The notes: generated from the letters alone by a model not told the origin. Positions 33,968-43,593 are shown, counted from the stretch's first letter. The stretch is DNA of 46,575 nucleotides from Methanobacteriota archaeon (GCA_005878525.1 VBMB01000137.1:1-46575); one strand, 5' to 3'. Translations and numbers: made by a program.

Positions 33968-35203
33968 TCACGTCCCTTCTTGCCAGGACTCGAGGTAGGC
34001 ACGCTGTGCTTTCGTCAAATGATCGATTCGGACCCCCATGCTCCGGAGCTTCAAGCGCGCGACTTTCAAGTCGAGTGCCGGGGGGACGGAATAAACCCGA
34101 GGTTGCATTCGGGAGGCGTTCTGCGCGAGATAGCCAGCGGACACCGCTTGGATTGCGAAGCTCATATCCATGATTTCGACCGGATGGCCTTGGCCCGCTG
34201 TGATGTTCACGAGGCGGCCCTCGGCGACGAGGTTGGCCCGCTTGCCTCCTGGGAATGTGTATTCGTCGACGAACTCGCGGACTCGCCGCTTACTCTTCGC
34301 AGCTTTCTCCAGATCGCCTTTCGAGATTTCGTTGTCGAAATGGCCCGCGTTCGCGAGGACGACGCCGTCCTTCATCGCCGGGAAGTGCGCGGCGGTCACG
34401 ATGTCCTTGCAACCCGTCGCGGAGACGATGAAGTCCGCCTCTCGGACGGCGCTGCGCATGGGGAGGACCTCGAATCCGTCCATGGAAGCTTCGATTGCTT
34501 TCACCGAATCGACCTCGGTGACGACGACCCGAGCGCCCATCCCACGAGCCCGCATCGCGATTCCCCGTCCCGTCCATCCGTAGCCCGCGACGACGAACGT
34601 CTTGCCTGCGATGAGCAGGTTCGTCGCGTTCATCAGCCCGTCGAACGTGCTTTGGCCCGTCCCGTAGCGGTTGTCGAACAGGTGCTTCATCTGGGCGTCG
34701 TTCACGTCGATGACGGGAAACCGGAGCGCGCCATCCCGTTCCATCGCCCGCAGTCGGATGATGCCCGTCGTCGTCTCCTCGTTGCCTCCTCGGACACTTT
34801 CCAGGAGTTCCCGTCGCTTCGTGTGCAGGAGGTTGACAAGGTCGGCACCGTCGTCGATGACGAGGTCCGGCTTCAGGTCGAGGATCTTGTGGAGGTTCGC
34901 ATAGTACTCCTCGTTGGTCTCCCACTTCTTCGCGTACACCTCGAGCCCGTACGTCTCCGCGAGGGCCGTCGCCACGCTGTCGTCCGTGGACAACGGATTA
35001 CACGACGCGAGGCGGATCGTTGCGCCCGCCTCCCGCAACGACAATGCGAGGACGCCGGTCTTTGCCTCGACGTGGAGTGCCATCCCGATCCGGAGCCCTC
35101 GGAGGGTTTTCTTCCGTTTGAGCTCGTCCCGGATTGCGGCGAGGACGGGCATATGGTCCCGAGCCCATTCGATCCGGCGCGCCCCGACATCACCCAGCTC
35201 GGA
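33968..35203 (-). CDS. ahcY: S-adenosylhomocysteine hydrolase
   Basis: 'GMALHVEAKTGVLALSLREAGATIRLASCNPLSTDDSVA', 'VVAGYGWTGRGIAMRARGMGARVVVTEVD', 'ILANAGHFDNEI'-like 'VLANAGHFDNEISKGDLE'. Confidence 0.95.
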   Translation of the reverse strand, partial: SELGDVGARRIEWARDHMPVLAAIRDELKRKKTLRGLRIGMALHVEAKTGVLALSLREAGATIRLASCNPLSTDDSVATALAETYGLEVYAKKWETNEEYYANLHKILDLKPDLVIDDGADLVNLLHTKRRELLESVRGGNEETTTGIIRLRAMERDGALRFPVIDVNDAQMKHLFDNRYGTGQSTFDGLMNATNLLIAGKTFVVAGYGWTGRGIAMRARGMGARVVVTEVDSVKAIEASMDGFEVLPMRSAVREADFIVSATGCKDIVTAAHFPAMKDGVVLANAGHFDNEISKGDLEKAAKSKRRVREFVDEYTFPGGKRANLVAEGRLVNITAGQGHPVEIMDMSFAIQAVSAGYLAQNASRMQPRVYSVPPALDLKVARLKLRSMGVRIDHLTKAQRAYLESWQEGT

Positions 35204-35251
35204 CATCGCGTGTGCCGATGCCCGCAAGTCGATTTCAGCCTTCCGGTATGC

Positions 35252-35743
35252 TCACGGCTTTCGGAACGCGGCGACCGCGAGGACCACCACTCCGGCGGCC
35301 GCGATTCCATAGAACAGCGCATCGATCGGCCAGGACAGGTGGATGTTCCCCGGCGACGCGACTTCCCAGTAATAGAAGCCTGCAATGAGTTGAAGCGTGG
35401 CCGAGGCGAAGATGACGTCTCCCGGCGAGACGACGTTCCGTGCGTCTCCGCGAACGTAGATCACGGTGGCGTCGTTCGGATTTCCATCTTCAATCTCGAG
35501 CGTCGTGGTCGGGTTTCCGAAGAAATTCGTGAAAGACACGTCGAGGACCTTCTCATGGACTGTGATTTGAGAACCCTGCGTGTATCCGGTGTACTGGTTC
35601 CCGCTTCTTGATGCGAGGAGATCCGCACCGCTGACCGAAAACAGGGGCCAGAAGCCGATCACGAGGAGGATTCCCGCCACCGTCAACCCGAGACCGATGA
35701 CCGCAAGTCGGTTCATCCGCATGTCCTCCAGCGCTCGATCCAC
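35252..35743 (-). CDS. Two-TM membrane protein with extracytoplasmic beta-rich domain
   Basis: N-terminal TM 'LAVIGLGLTVAGILLVIGFWPLF', C-terminal TM 'ALFYGIAAAGVVVLAVAAF'. Confidence 0.6.
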   Translation of the reverse strand: MDRALEDMRMNRLAVIGLGLTVAGILLVIGFWPLFSVSGADLLASRSGNQYTGYTQGSQITVHEKVLDVSFTNFFGNPTTTLEIEDGNPNDATVIYVRGDARNVVSPGDVIFASATLQLIAGFYYWEVASPGNIHLSWPIDALFYGIAAAGVVVLAVAAFRKP

Positions 35744-35819
35744 CGGGCCCCGGTTCGATCGCCTGGAAGGGCGGGATGACAGTGACGCGGTTAATCAACG
35801 TTATGAACACTCCCGAGCA

Positions 35820-37118
35820 CTATCGGGCGGTTTCATCGCTGGGGATCCGGGTTGTGGATTCGAGCCCGCCGACCGCGATGGGACCGGGCATCCGCGGGAG
35901 CACGTCGGCGACGGTGAAGCGGCGGAGCAGGCGCTTCAGGATCGGCGGCGTGGACAGGGTCGTTGTGAGCGTCATGATGACGAGCGCGGAGTAGAGATTC
36001 GTGTCAATGATTCCGGTGGCAAGGCCGACCTGCGCGAGCAAGAGTTCCATCATTCCTCTCGCGTTCAGGCCGACCCCGAGGGCGAGGAGCGGTGCGCCCC
36101 GGAATCCGGCGACGAATCCGCCCATGAGTCCCCCTATCAACTTTCCGATGAAGGCGATCGCGGTGATCCCTAGGATCAACGGCCATGCGGTGAACGTGAC
36201 GGAGAACTTCAATCCGACATACGCGAAGAACACGGGTGCAAACAGTCCGAACGTCACCGAGGACACCGCGTTGCGGACCCGGTTGAACTGAACCTGTCCC
36301 AGGAGCTGCGGGGTCATCAAGAGGCCGCCGTAGAAGGCTCCCACGGCGAAATGGATCCCCAGCAGTTCGGCGGCCGCGCCAAGCCCGAGGGCCGTCGAGA
36401 TGCACAAGGCGAACGACGCTTCCTGTCCGCGGAGTTTTGAGACAAACGTCTGCATGTACGATTCGGAGTTCCGCCCAAGCCGGGTCGTCAGCTTCAGGAC
36501 TGTCGCCACGCAGAAAACGAGTCCAACGAACAGGACATTGTTCAGTGCGACGAGACCAATCGTGACCCCCTCCGGCGTCGATGCTCCGAGGGACGTGAAC
36601 TGGACCACGAGGCCCAGCATCGCGAAGGCAACGAGATCGTTCACCAGGGCGACGGAAACGATGGCCCGTCCCAGCCGCGAGTTCAAGAGGTTCAAGTCGA
36701 GGAGGATGCGGACGCTCACCGGGAGCGCCGTGACTGCCATCGCGGTGCCGAGGAACAGGGACTGCGCAAACGTCATGCCCAGGGCCGCGGCCAGGCTGTA
36801 GCCCAGGGAGAACGGGAGGAAGAACTCGACGAAGGCGACGACCATGCTCCGTTCCTTGAATGCCTTCCGCAGGCCCTCGCGGCCGAGTTCGATTCCCGCG
36901 AGGAGCACGAGGATGAAGACGCCGAGATTGGCGACCACGTTCAACGACTCCCCGAACGAGGTCGTCGGATCCGGATTGATGAGGCCGAGGACCATCGGCC
37001 CGACAAGGATTCCCGCGAACACCTCGCCGATCATCGGCGACTGGTGGAGTTTCTCCATCACCTCCCCGGCGGCCCGCGCGGTGACGAAGATGATCAGCAG
37101 GCCGAGAATCAGGTCCAC
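35820..37118 (-). CDS. CPA2-family Na+/H+ antiporter
   Basis: 'QSPMIGEVFAGILVGPMVLGLINPD', 'GVFILVLLAGIELGREGLRK', 'LGVGLNARGMMELLLAQVGLATGIID'. Confidence 0.9.
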   Translation of the reverse strand: MDLILGLLIIFVTARAAGEVMEKLHQSPMIGEVFAGILVGPMVLGLINPDPTTSFGESLNVVANLGVFILVLLAGIELGREGLRKAFKERSMVVAFVEFFLPFSLGYSLAAALGMTFAQSLFLGTAMAVTALPVSVRILLDLNLLNSRLGRAIVSVALVNDLVAFAMLGLVVQFTSLGASTPEGVTIGLVALNNVLFVGLVFCVATVLKLTTRLGRNSESYMQTFVSKLRGQEASFALCISTALGLGAAAELLGIHFAVGAFYGGLLMTPQLLGQVQFNRVRNAVSSVTFGLFAPVFFAYVGLKFSVTFTAWPLILGITAIAFIGKLIGGLMGGFVAGFRGAPLLALGVGLNARGMMELLLAQVGLATGIIDTNLYSALVIMTLTTTLSTPPILKRLLRRFTVADVLPRMPGPIAVGGLESTTRIPSDETAR

Positions 37119-37284
37119 GGGGCCCCACTACCTGGGAACCCAGTCCACGAAGCCAGCCGCTATTTATTCATTACTCGCCAACCCTCAGGCTTGGTAACGA
37201 CGGGAAACCGCAAACGAAAGGGGGCCCGCCTTGCCGCCCCCGTCATACGCAGGTTACTTACTGGTGTTCAAGACTTTCCGTCGC

Positions 37285-37695
37285 ATGGAGTTCCGTTTCG
37301 TGTATACGGGGTTGCGGGTTCGAGATATCGAGCGCTCCTTGCGGTTCTACACCGAAATTCTGGGCATGGAGGTCGTTGACCCGCTTGAGAGCTTCGAGCC
37401 GACGCGCGGCAAAGCTGTAACGGTGCGAAGTCCGAATTCGTCCCAGCTCTTAGAACTGAACTGGTACGAGGAAGGCAGCCAGTTTGGGACCGCTTACACG
37501 AACGGCGAAGAACTGGACCATCTGGGCTTCGAAGTCGAGAACCTTCAAGACGCGGTGAAAAGATTGGAGGATGAAGGTGTCCAAGTCATGATACGACCGG
37601 GAACCATCGGGGGAAGCCTAGGCTGGCGGGAGGCCTTCGTCAAAGACCCGGACGGGATTTGGATTGAGTTGGTTCAGCGAAAGAAGGCCGGCTAG
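37285..37695 (+). CDS. VOC/glyoxalase I-like protein
   Basis: 'FRFVYTGLRVRDIERSLRFYTEILGMEVV', 'LDHLGFEVENLQDAVKRLEDEGVQV', 'FVKDPDGIWIELVQ'. Confidence 0.9.
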   Translation: MEFRFVYTGLRVRDIERSLRFYTEILGMEVVDPLESFEPTRGKAVTVRSPNSSQLLELNWYEEGSQFGTAYTNGEELDHLGFEVENLQDAVKRLEDEGVQVMIRPGTIGGSLGWREAFVKDPDGIWIELVQRKKAG

Positions 37696-37896
37696 GCTTC
37701 CCTCCCGCCGAACACAGGTGGGCCCACGTTCCTCGTGGGATGAAATGGAGGAAAGTGCCCGCCGTTCGTCGGGCAGAAATGAAAGTTATCCAGTAGCCAA
37801 CAAACCTCACGACGATAATCACATGGCAAAGGGTTGAAACAGGCTGCGCGCGGTCGCAACATGGTCGTCTACTTGTTATCTCTCCTTGGCTTGAGG

Positions 37897-38119
37897 CTAA
37901 CTGCCTCTCCAAGCTAGCCAGGCAAAAACGCCGAAATCCACCGCCAAGAGAGCCACCGCCAAGGCTACATATCCCCTGCATCGCCCACACCCAACCGGCG
38001 AGGGTGCGTACCGCGACAGTAGCAAGGGCGGCGGCACCGAGGAGAAATTGGGGACTTCGCGACCGACGATACTGCCTTCGAATCCGATCCCCCTCACGCT
38101 TCAACATCAGTACCCCCAT
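37897..38119 (-). pseudogene. Possible frameshifted two-TM small membrane protein
   Basis: Frame A: 'MGVLMLKREGDRIRRQYRRSRSPQFLLGAAALATVAVRTLAGW'; frame B: 'CRGYVALAVALLAVDFGVFAWLAWRGS*'; joining the two gives a compact two-TM protein. Confidence 0.35.
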
Positions 38120-38349
38120 CGGAGGTGATGACTATTCATAGGTCCCATGAATTGGACTGCGTCCTCTACCAGTGCCATTCGGCTCAGGATAACCCTGCCG
38201 GGGCAGCTGAGACTACCAGCCGACCTTCAAAAACCAAAAACCAAATACCTTGAGAAGCCGTTCATCGAGGACCACTTCAAGTTACTTACCGGCTATAGCG
38301 AAGCGCCAATTATTCATTCTTGCGCGGTTATCCTCATTGCGACCCTCGG

Positions 38350-39171
38350 ATGACACTAAAGGACAAGTTGCGAGTCGGCTGCAGCGGCTGGGGATACGAC
38401 GACTGGCTCGGCGGCTTCTATCCGCCGGACACGCCGAAGTCCGATTACCTGAAGCTCTACTCGAACGTCTTCGACTGTGTCGAAGTCGATTCCTCGTTCT
38501 ATCGCAACCCGGGGCCCGCGATGACGAAGGGATGGCACAAGTCCACGCCCCCGGGATTTCTGTTCGCGATGAAGATGCCGAAGCGGATTACCCATGAGAA
38601 GAAGCTGAAAGGCGTGGCGGAAAACCTGGGATGGTTCTACGCATCCGCCAAGGAGCTGCGAGAAAAGTGTGGGCCGCTCGTCGCGCAACTTCCGCCGTCC
38701 ATCAAGTTCGACTCCCACTGGGTTGTCATGCAAGAGTTCCTTCGCGCGCTCGAGGTGGACAAGTACCCGCACGCCATCGAATTCCGACACAAGTCATGGT
38801 TCCGTGACGACGTCTTCAAGCTCCTCCGCGACCGGAACGTCACGATGGTGTGGTCGGAGAACCAGTACCTGCGAACGCCGACCCACGTGACTTCGGACCA
38901 AGTCTACCTGCGGATGGTGGGAGATCGCGAAATCACGGAATTCAAGGAGGTCCAGAAAGACAAGTCCGCGGAGATGCGCACCTGGTACAAGGAGCTCGAG
39001 GAGTCGTCCGATTCGGTCAAGGGCGCCCTCGTCTTCTTCAACAACCACTACGCGGGCTTCGGGCCGGGGAGCGTGAACGAGTTCCGGCGCCTCGCGGGGA
39101 TGATGGAATACCCGTTCCCCGCGACGAAGGCTGGTGCGGGAGGCCAGAAGGGTCTGGCGGATTTCGGCTGA
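38350..39171 (+). CDS. DUF72 (YecE-like) family protein
   Basis: 'LRVGCSGWGYDDWLGGFYPPDTPKSDYLKLYSNVFDCVEVDSSFYRNP', 'HAIEFRHKSWFRDDVFKLL', 'FFNNHYAGFGPGSVNEFRRL'. Confidence 0.93.
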   Translation: MTLKDKLRVGCSGWGYDDWLGGFYPPDTPKSDYLKLYSNVFDCVEVDSSFYRNPGPAMTKGWHKSTPPGFLFAMKMPKRITHEKKLKGVAENLGWFYASAKELREKCGPLVAQLPPSIKFDSHWVVMQEFLRALEVDKYPHAIEFRHKSWFRDDVFKLLRDRNVTMVWSENQYLRTPTHVTSDQVYLRMVGDREITEFKEVQKDKSAEMRTWYKELEESSDSVKGALVFFNNHYAGFGPGSVNEFRRLAGMMEYPFPATKAGAGGQKGLADFG

Positions 39172-39253
39172 GCGAGTCACCGGCTCGATTCGCCGACCTC
39201 CCGCCGTCACGTAGATACGCCATCGGACGATGAGGACGAACTGGGAAACGATC

Positions 39254-39709
39254 ATGGCAACCAAGACTCAAGTCGTGTTCGACTCCGCCGATCCGGATCG
39301 CTTGGCGAAGTTCTGGGCCGAAGCGCTCCATTACAAGCTGCAGGACCCGCCCGCGGGGTTTTCGTCGTGGCAGGCGGCGCTCAAGGCATGGGGGGTGCCC
39401 GCGGAGGAGTGGAACTCCGCGAGTGCGATTGTCGATCCCGAGGGAAAGGGACCGAGGATCTACTTCCAACAGTTGGACACGCCGAAGCCGGGGAAGAATC
39501 GGATCCACCTGGATCTGAACGTCAGCGGCGGAGTGACTGTCCCCCTGTCGGACCGGAAGGCCCAGGTCAACCGCGAGGTGGGCCGACTCTTGGATCTGGG
39601 GGCGGTCGAGCAAAAGGCGTGGGACCTGCCTCCCCGGTCCAAGGCGGAACCCGGGGAGTACTGGGTCGTCATGCAGGATCCCGAGGGCAACGAGTTCTGC
39701 GTCCAGTGA
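39254..39709 (+). CDS. VOC-family (glyoxalase-like domain) protein
   Basis: 'TQVVFDSADPDRLAKFWAEALHYKL', 'RIHLDLNVSG', 'YWVVMQDPEGNEFCVQ'. Confidence 0.88.
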   Translation: MATKTQVVFDSADPDRLAKFWAEALHYKLQDPPAGFSSWQAALKAWGVPAEEWNSASAIVDPEGKGPRIYFQQLDTPKPGKNRIHLDLNVSGGVTVPLSDRKAQVNREVGRLLDLGAVEQKAWDLPPRSKAEPGEYWVVMQDPEGNEFCVQ

Positions 39710-39770
39710 AATCCACGCGGACGGACGTGACCGAAACCAACCTAATGATGAACGACGTCCATCCCGATCC

Positions 39771-40847
39771 GTGGCCCGCGTCATCTTCCACGTGGACATG
39801 GACGCCTTCTACGTGAGCGTGGAGCGACGGGAAAATCCGGACCTCGTCGGGAAGCCGGTCATCGTCGGCGCGGATCCGAAGGGGGGCCGAGGGCGCGGCG
39901 TCGTCATGGCGGCGAGCTACGAGGCCCGGCAGCTCGACGTCCGGAGCGGGATGCCGATCAGCATGGCCTGGCACAAGCTACCGCAGGCGACCTACCTCCG
40001 ACCGAACTACGACTTGTATGCCGCCGCCTCGGAGAGCGTCATCGATGTCCTGCGATTGCACGCGGACATCCTCGAGCACGTGAGCATCGACGAGGCCTTC
40101 CTCGACGTCACGTCCAAGGTCAAGGGGTTCGATGACGCGGGGGACTACGCCCTCCGCGTGAAGGCCGCCGTCAAGGAGCGGGAGAGGCTTGCCTGCACGA
40201 TCGGCGTTGGGCCCAACAAGTCCGTGGCGAAGATGGCCTCGGATCTGGCGAAACCGGATGGCCTCAAGGTCGTCCCACCCGAGGAGGTCAACGCCTTTCT
40301 GGACCCGCTGCCCGTCACCCGGATCAGCGGGGTCGGTGCGAAAACCGCGGCGATCCTCGAACGGGTCGGGGTCCGGACGATCGGAGAATTGGCCCGGTTC
40401 CCCGGCGCCGAGCTGAAGAAGCTCATGGGCAAGAATTCGGTCTGGTTGTGGGCCATCGCTCGCGGCATCGAGGAACTGCCCGTCGAGGAGCGGCCTGATC
40501 CGAAGTCGATCAGCGTCGAACGGACGTTCGACAAGGACGTCTCGGACTGGCCCCGGATCGAATCGACGATTCGGGATGTGGCCCACAACGTCTTCCTCCG
40601 AGCTCGGGCCCAGGGAGCGACGTTCCGCACGGTCGGCATCAAGATTCGGTTCGAGGGATTCCAGACCCATCTGCGGGAGCGGACTCTCGCTTCCCACGTT
40701 CTCGATGAGAAGGTCCTCGCGGATGTGTGCGTGGAGCTCGCAAAAGAGTTCGCCGAAGGCAATCATCGGTTCCGCCTCATCGGGGTGCGGGTCACGAAGC
40801 TGCAGCGGCCGAAGACGCGGCAGCCCCAGCTGACCGCCTTCGAGTAG
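39771..40847 (+). CDS. dinB: Y-family DNA polymerase IV
   Basis: 'VIFHVDMDAFYVSVERRENPDLVGKPVIVG', 'EHVSIDEAFLDV', 'LACTIGVGPNKSVAKMASDLAKPDG'. Confidence 0.96.
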   Translation: MARVIFHVDMDAFYVSVERRENPDLVGKPVIVGADPKGGRGRGVVMAASYEARQLDVRSGMPISMAWHKLPQATYLRPNYDLYAAASESVIDVLRLHADILEHVSIDEAFLDVTSKVKGFDDAGDYALRVKAAVKERERLACTIGVGPNKSVAKMASDLAKPDGLKVVPPEEVNAFLDPLPVTRISGVGAKTAAILERVGVRTIGELARFPGAELKKLMGKNSVWLWAIARGIEELPVEERPDPKSISVERTFDKDVSDWPRIESTIRDVAHNVFLRARAQGATFRTVGIKIRFEGFQTHLRERTLASHVLDEKVLADVCVELAKEFAEGNHRFRLIGVRVTKLQRPKTRQPQLTAFE

Positions 40848-40855
40848 TCTCACCA

Positions 40856-40877
40856 GTTATAGTCAAACAACTATAAC
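40856..40877. repeat. Perfect 8-bp inverted repeat GTTATAGT-CAAACA-ACTATAAC
   Basis: Read directly from sequence, 8 nt after the dinB stop, between convergent genes. Confidence 0.85.
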
Positions 40878-40949
40878 TTCGAGGGTCCGAGCCTGCTGGC
40901 AAGAGGGCCTTCAATCCATCGCCGAGAACCAGCGGATCCGGAAAGAGGC

Positions 40950-41483
40950 CTACCGTTTTCGGCGGCCACGCGGCTTCGGCGGGGCCTTCACTCCAACGTT
41001 CCGGGCGAGCCGGCGCAACTCGCCCTGGTCCATCCACTCGACTTTCAGGTACTTGAACAGCTCCCGGTCCGTCATCCCGAGCCGCCGCCCTTCCGCGATG
41101 CAGACCTTGTACGCCTCGATCTCGGTGGGCGCATCGGGGTAATTGAAGCCGTCCGGGAAGAGCTCCTTCCCTTCCCAGAACTGGCGGACGTGGACGAGCT
41201 CGTGCACGACGTCGAGATAGATGTCCCGCCGCTTTCCCGTCCGCAGGTAGTGCGTCGAGACCACGAGGTGGCCGTCCTCGTCGCTGACGCCCATGTACCC
41301 CCATTTCGAAGAGAAGAACTCGACCTTGAGCGCGCGGAGGACGGACTTCGTCCTCGGTCCGAAAATCCCGCGGACCGCGTCGACGGTCTCGAAGCCCTTG
41401 AAGTGATCGAGGAATCGCTCGTAATGTAGGCGGATGTTCCTTGGAATGACGACGTTCGGGAGTTTCACCTTGGAAGCGATCAT
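40950..41483 (-). CDS. Zincin-like (HExxH) putative metallopeptidase
   Basis: 'DIYLDVVHELVHVRQFWEGKELF' with downstream 'PTEIEAYKVCIAEG'. Confidence 0.7.
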   Translation of the reverse strand: MIASKVKLPNVVIPRNIRLHYERFLDHFKGFETVDAVRGIFGPRTKSVLRALKVEFFSSKWGYMGVSDEDGHLVVSTHYLRTGKRRDIYLDVVHELVHVRQFWEGKELFPDGFNYPDAPTEIEAYKVCIAEGRRLGMTDRELFKYLKVEWMDQGELRRLARNVGVKAPPKPRGRRKR

Positions 41484-41938
41484 CGTTGCCGCACCTCGGA
41501 AAGGATTCGTAGGGCTTCTTGGCTGTGGCTCTTCGGGTCGACGGTGCGGTATGCCGACAAGATGGTCCCGTCCGGGCCGATGATGTAGGTCACGCGCTTG
41601 GCCACGCCGAGGAACCCCAACGCGTTGTACGCCCGCGTGATGCGTTTGTCGGGGTCCGCCACCAGATCGAAAGTCAAGTGGTACTTCTCGCGGAACGCGC
41701 GGTGCGACGTCTCGTCTTGAACGCTGATGCCCAAGACGACCGCTCCGGCCGCCCGGAAGGCCGCGGTGTCGTCGCGGAAGGCACACGCTTCTCGCGTGCA
41801 TCCCGCCGTGTCGTCTTCCGGATAGAAGAACAGGACGACCGGCTTGCCCTGGAAATCCCGGAGGCGGATTGGGACGCCGTCCTGGTTCGTCCCCTCGAAA
41901 TCGGGCGCTCGGGTGCCGGGCTGAAGCAGGTCGCCCAT
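41480..41938 (-). CDS. bcp: Thiol peroxidase/peroxiredoxin, Bcp type
   Basis: 'LQPGTRAPDFEGTNQDGVPIRLRDFQGKPVVLFFYPEDDTAGCTREACAFRDD'. Confidence 0.93.
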   Translation of the reverse strand: MGDLLQPGTRAPDFEGTNQDGVPIRLRDFQGKPVVLFFYPEDDTAGCTREACAFRDDTAAFRAAGAVVLGISVQDETSHRAFREKYHLTFDLVADPDKRITRAYNALGFLGVAKRVTYIIGPDGTILSAYRTVDPKSHSQEALRILSEVRQR

Positions 41939-42012
41939 CGGCCGCCTTCGAACCGTCCGTCGCACTTCAATGATTGCCCTGCTCCGTCCGACGGCGAATC
42001 TCTGCGCGGCGT

Positions 42013-43590
42013 TCAAGCGGAAAACCGTGGCCAGTCTTTCAAGATCTCTCGTGCGGCGTTGTAGCCCGGAGCGCCCGTGATTCCCCCACCCGGGTGAGAG
42101 CCGGATCCGCAGAGGTACAGACCCTCGACCGGAGTTCGGTAGCGGGACCAACCTGGGACCGGACGGAGGACGAGCAACTGGTCCAGCGTCATCTCCCCGT
42201 GGTAGATGTGGCCCTCCGTCAGGCCGAACCGCTCTTCCAGGTCGACCGGCGTTAGGACCTGGCGGTGGAGGATCAGTCGTTCCAGACCGGGCATGTGCCC
42301 CTCCAGGATGGCCGTCACGCGCTCGCCGAGTTTGTCCCTGTCGGTTTCCCACGTTCCGCGTCGCAGCGCGTACGGGGCGTATTGGATGAGGGCCGACATC
42401 ACGTGCTTCCCCGGAGGGGCGAGGTCCGGATCCACGACGGTCGGTACGGTCACATCGAGGAAGGGGTCGGCCGATGCCCTGCCGTACTTCGCGTCGTCGT
42501 ACGCCCGCTCGATGTATTCGAGCGAGGGGCACACCCGGAAATGGGGTGGCACGCCGTCGCCTGCGAGCGTCAACTTCGGGGCGCCGTCGAGGGCGAAATT
42601 CACGTTCGCGACGACCCCGTTCATCTCGAAGTTCCGGACATGATTGAGGAACTCGGGGCCCAGTTCCTCGGGCTCGACGAGATGGAGGAAGGTCCGCTTC
42701 GGGTCGGCGTTCGACGCCACCACGCGGGAGGCGATCGTCTCACCGCCACTCACCTCGACCCCGGTGACCCGTCCGTCGGCGCTCACGATTCGCGTCACCT
42801 CCGCCCCCGTTCGGATCGTCACGCCGGCGTCCCGCGCCGCCTGGGCGAAGGCGTCGGCGAGGACGCCCATACCGCCCCGCACGAACGCCGAGGCGGTGCC
42901 ATGGACGTCAGGCCGGAACCGCGGGACGAGCCCGAATGCGGTCCCCGGCGAGAATGGTCCTTCGAAGGTGCCGAGGAGACCATCGACCGCGAGGCTCGCC
43001 TTCAGCAGCTCCGTCTCGAACCACTCGTTCAAGAAATCCCGGATCGACATGGGGGGGAGGCGGAGCATTTGTTGCATCATCGGCTTGCCGAGGCGTCGCA
43101 GTGGAAGCGCACGGCGCAAGAGCGACATCTGCTCCCAGAGGCTCGGCGTCGGGAGGCTCGGCGGCGTCATCGCGAGGACCGGGTCCAGCGCCGCGGCGAA
43201 CTGTCGCAGGAATTCGACCATGCGCGGGTACGCCTCGGCATCCTTCGCCGAGAACGAACCGAGCCCCTCCTGGGTCTTTCGGACGTCCCGCCAGATGCGG
43301 AGGGCCCGGTCCTCCCCGAGCGCAACGACTTCGGGATCGGGTTGGATGAATTGCACGCCGCGCGCTTCGAGATGCAAATCCTCGACGACTTCCGGACGCA
43401 GGCGTCCGCACACCGAGGCGCCCGTGGGCCCGCGGAAACCAGGGGCGATCTCCTCCGTGGTCATGGGACCGCCCACCGCAGCTCGTCTCTCGAGGACGAG
43501 GACACGGCGTCGTGCGCGCGCGAGGTATGTCGCCGCCACGAGGCCGTTGTGGCCGCCGCCCACGATTACGACATCGTACGCCTCGGCCAC
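42013..43590 (-). CDS. Phytoene dehydrogenase-like FAD-dependent oxidoreductase
   Basis: 'DVVIVGGGHNGLVAATYLARARRRVLVLERRAAVGG'; C-terminal 'GLYLCGSGSHPGGGITGAPGYNAAREIL'. Confidence 0.9.
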   Translation of the reverse strand: MAEAYDVVIVGGGHNGLVAATYLARARRRVLVLERRAAVGGPMTTEEIAPGFRGPTGASVCGRLRPEVVEDLHLEARGVQFIQPDPEVVALGEDRALRIWRDVRKTQEGLGSFSAKDAEAYPRMVEFLRQFAAALDPVLAMTPPSLPTPSLWEQMSLLRRALPLRRLGKPMMQQMLRLPPMSIRDFLNEWFETELLKASLAVDGLLGTFEGPFSPGTAFGLVPRFRPDVHGTASAFVRGGMGVLADAFAQAARDAGVTIRTGAEVTRIVSADGRVTGVEVSGGETIASRVVASNADPKRTFLHLVEPEELGPEFLNHVRNFEMNGVVANVNFALDGAPKLTLAGDGVPPHFRVCPSLEYIERAYDDAKYGRASADPFLDVTVPTVVDPDLAPPGKHVMSALIQYAPYALRRGTWETDRDKLGERVTAILEGHMPGLERLILHRQVLTPVDLEERFGLTEGHIYHGEMTLDQLLVLRPVPGWSRYRTPVEGLYLCGSGSHPGGGITGAPGYNAAREILKDWPRFSA

Positions 43591-43593
43591 GGC

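Noticed and set aside
33980-35611. 543-aa plus-strand ORF opposite ahcY
   Set aside because: Antisense to a strongly supported S-adenosylhomocysteine hydrolase.
37730-37795. 'GGAGGAAAGTGCC ... GGCAGAAATGAAAGTTATC' resembling RNase P RNA conserved blocks
   Set aside because: Only the GAGGAAAGT core matches and the two blocks are about 30 nt apart, far too close for RNase P RNA; no supporting P4 helix found.
38125-38215. GTGATGA C-box and downstream CTGA suggesting a C/D box sRNA
   Set aside because: No acceptable D'/C' pair at the expected spacing and no complementary terminal stem.
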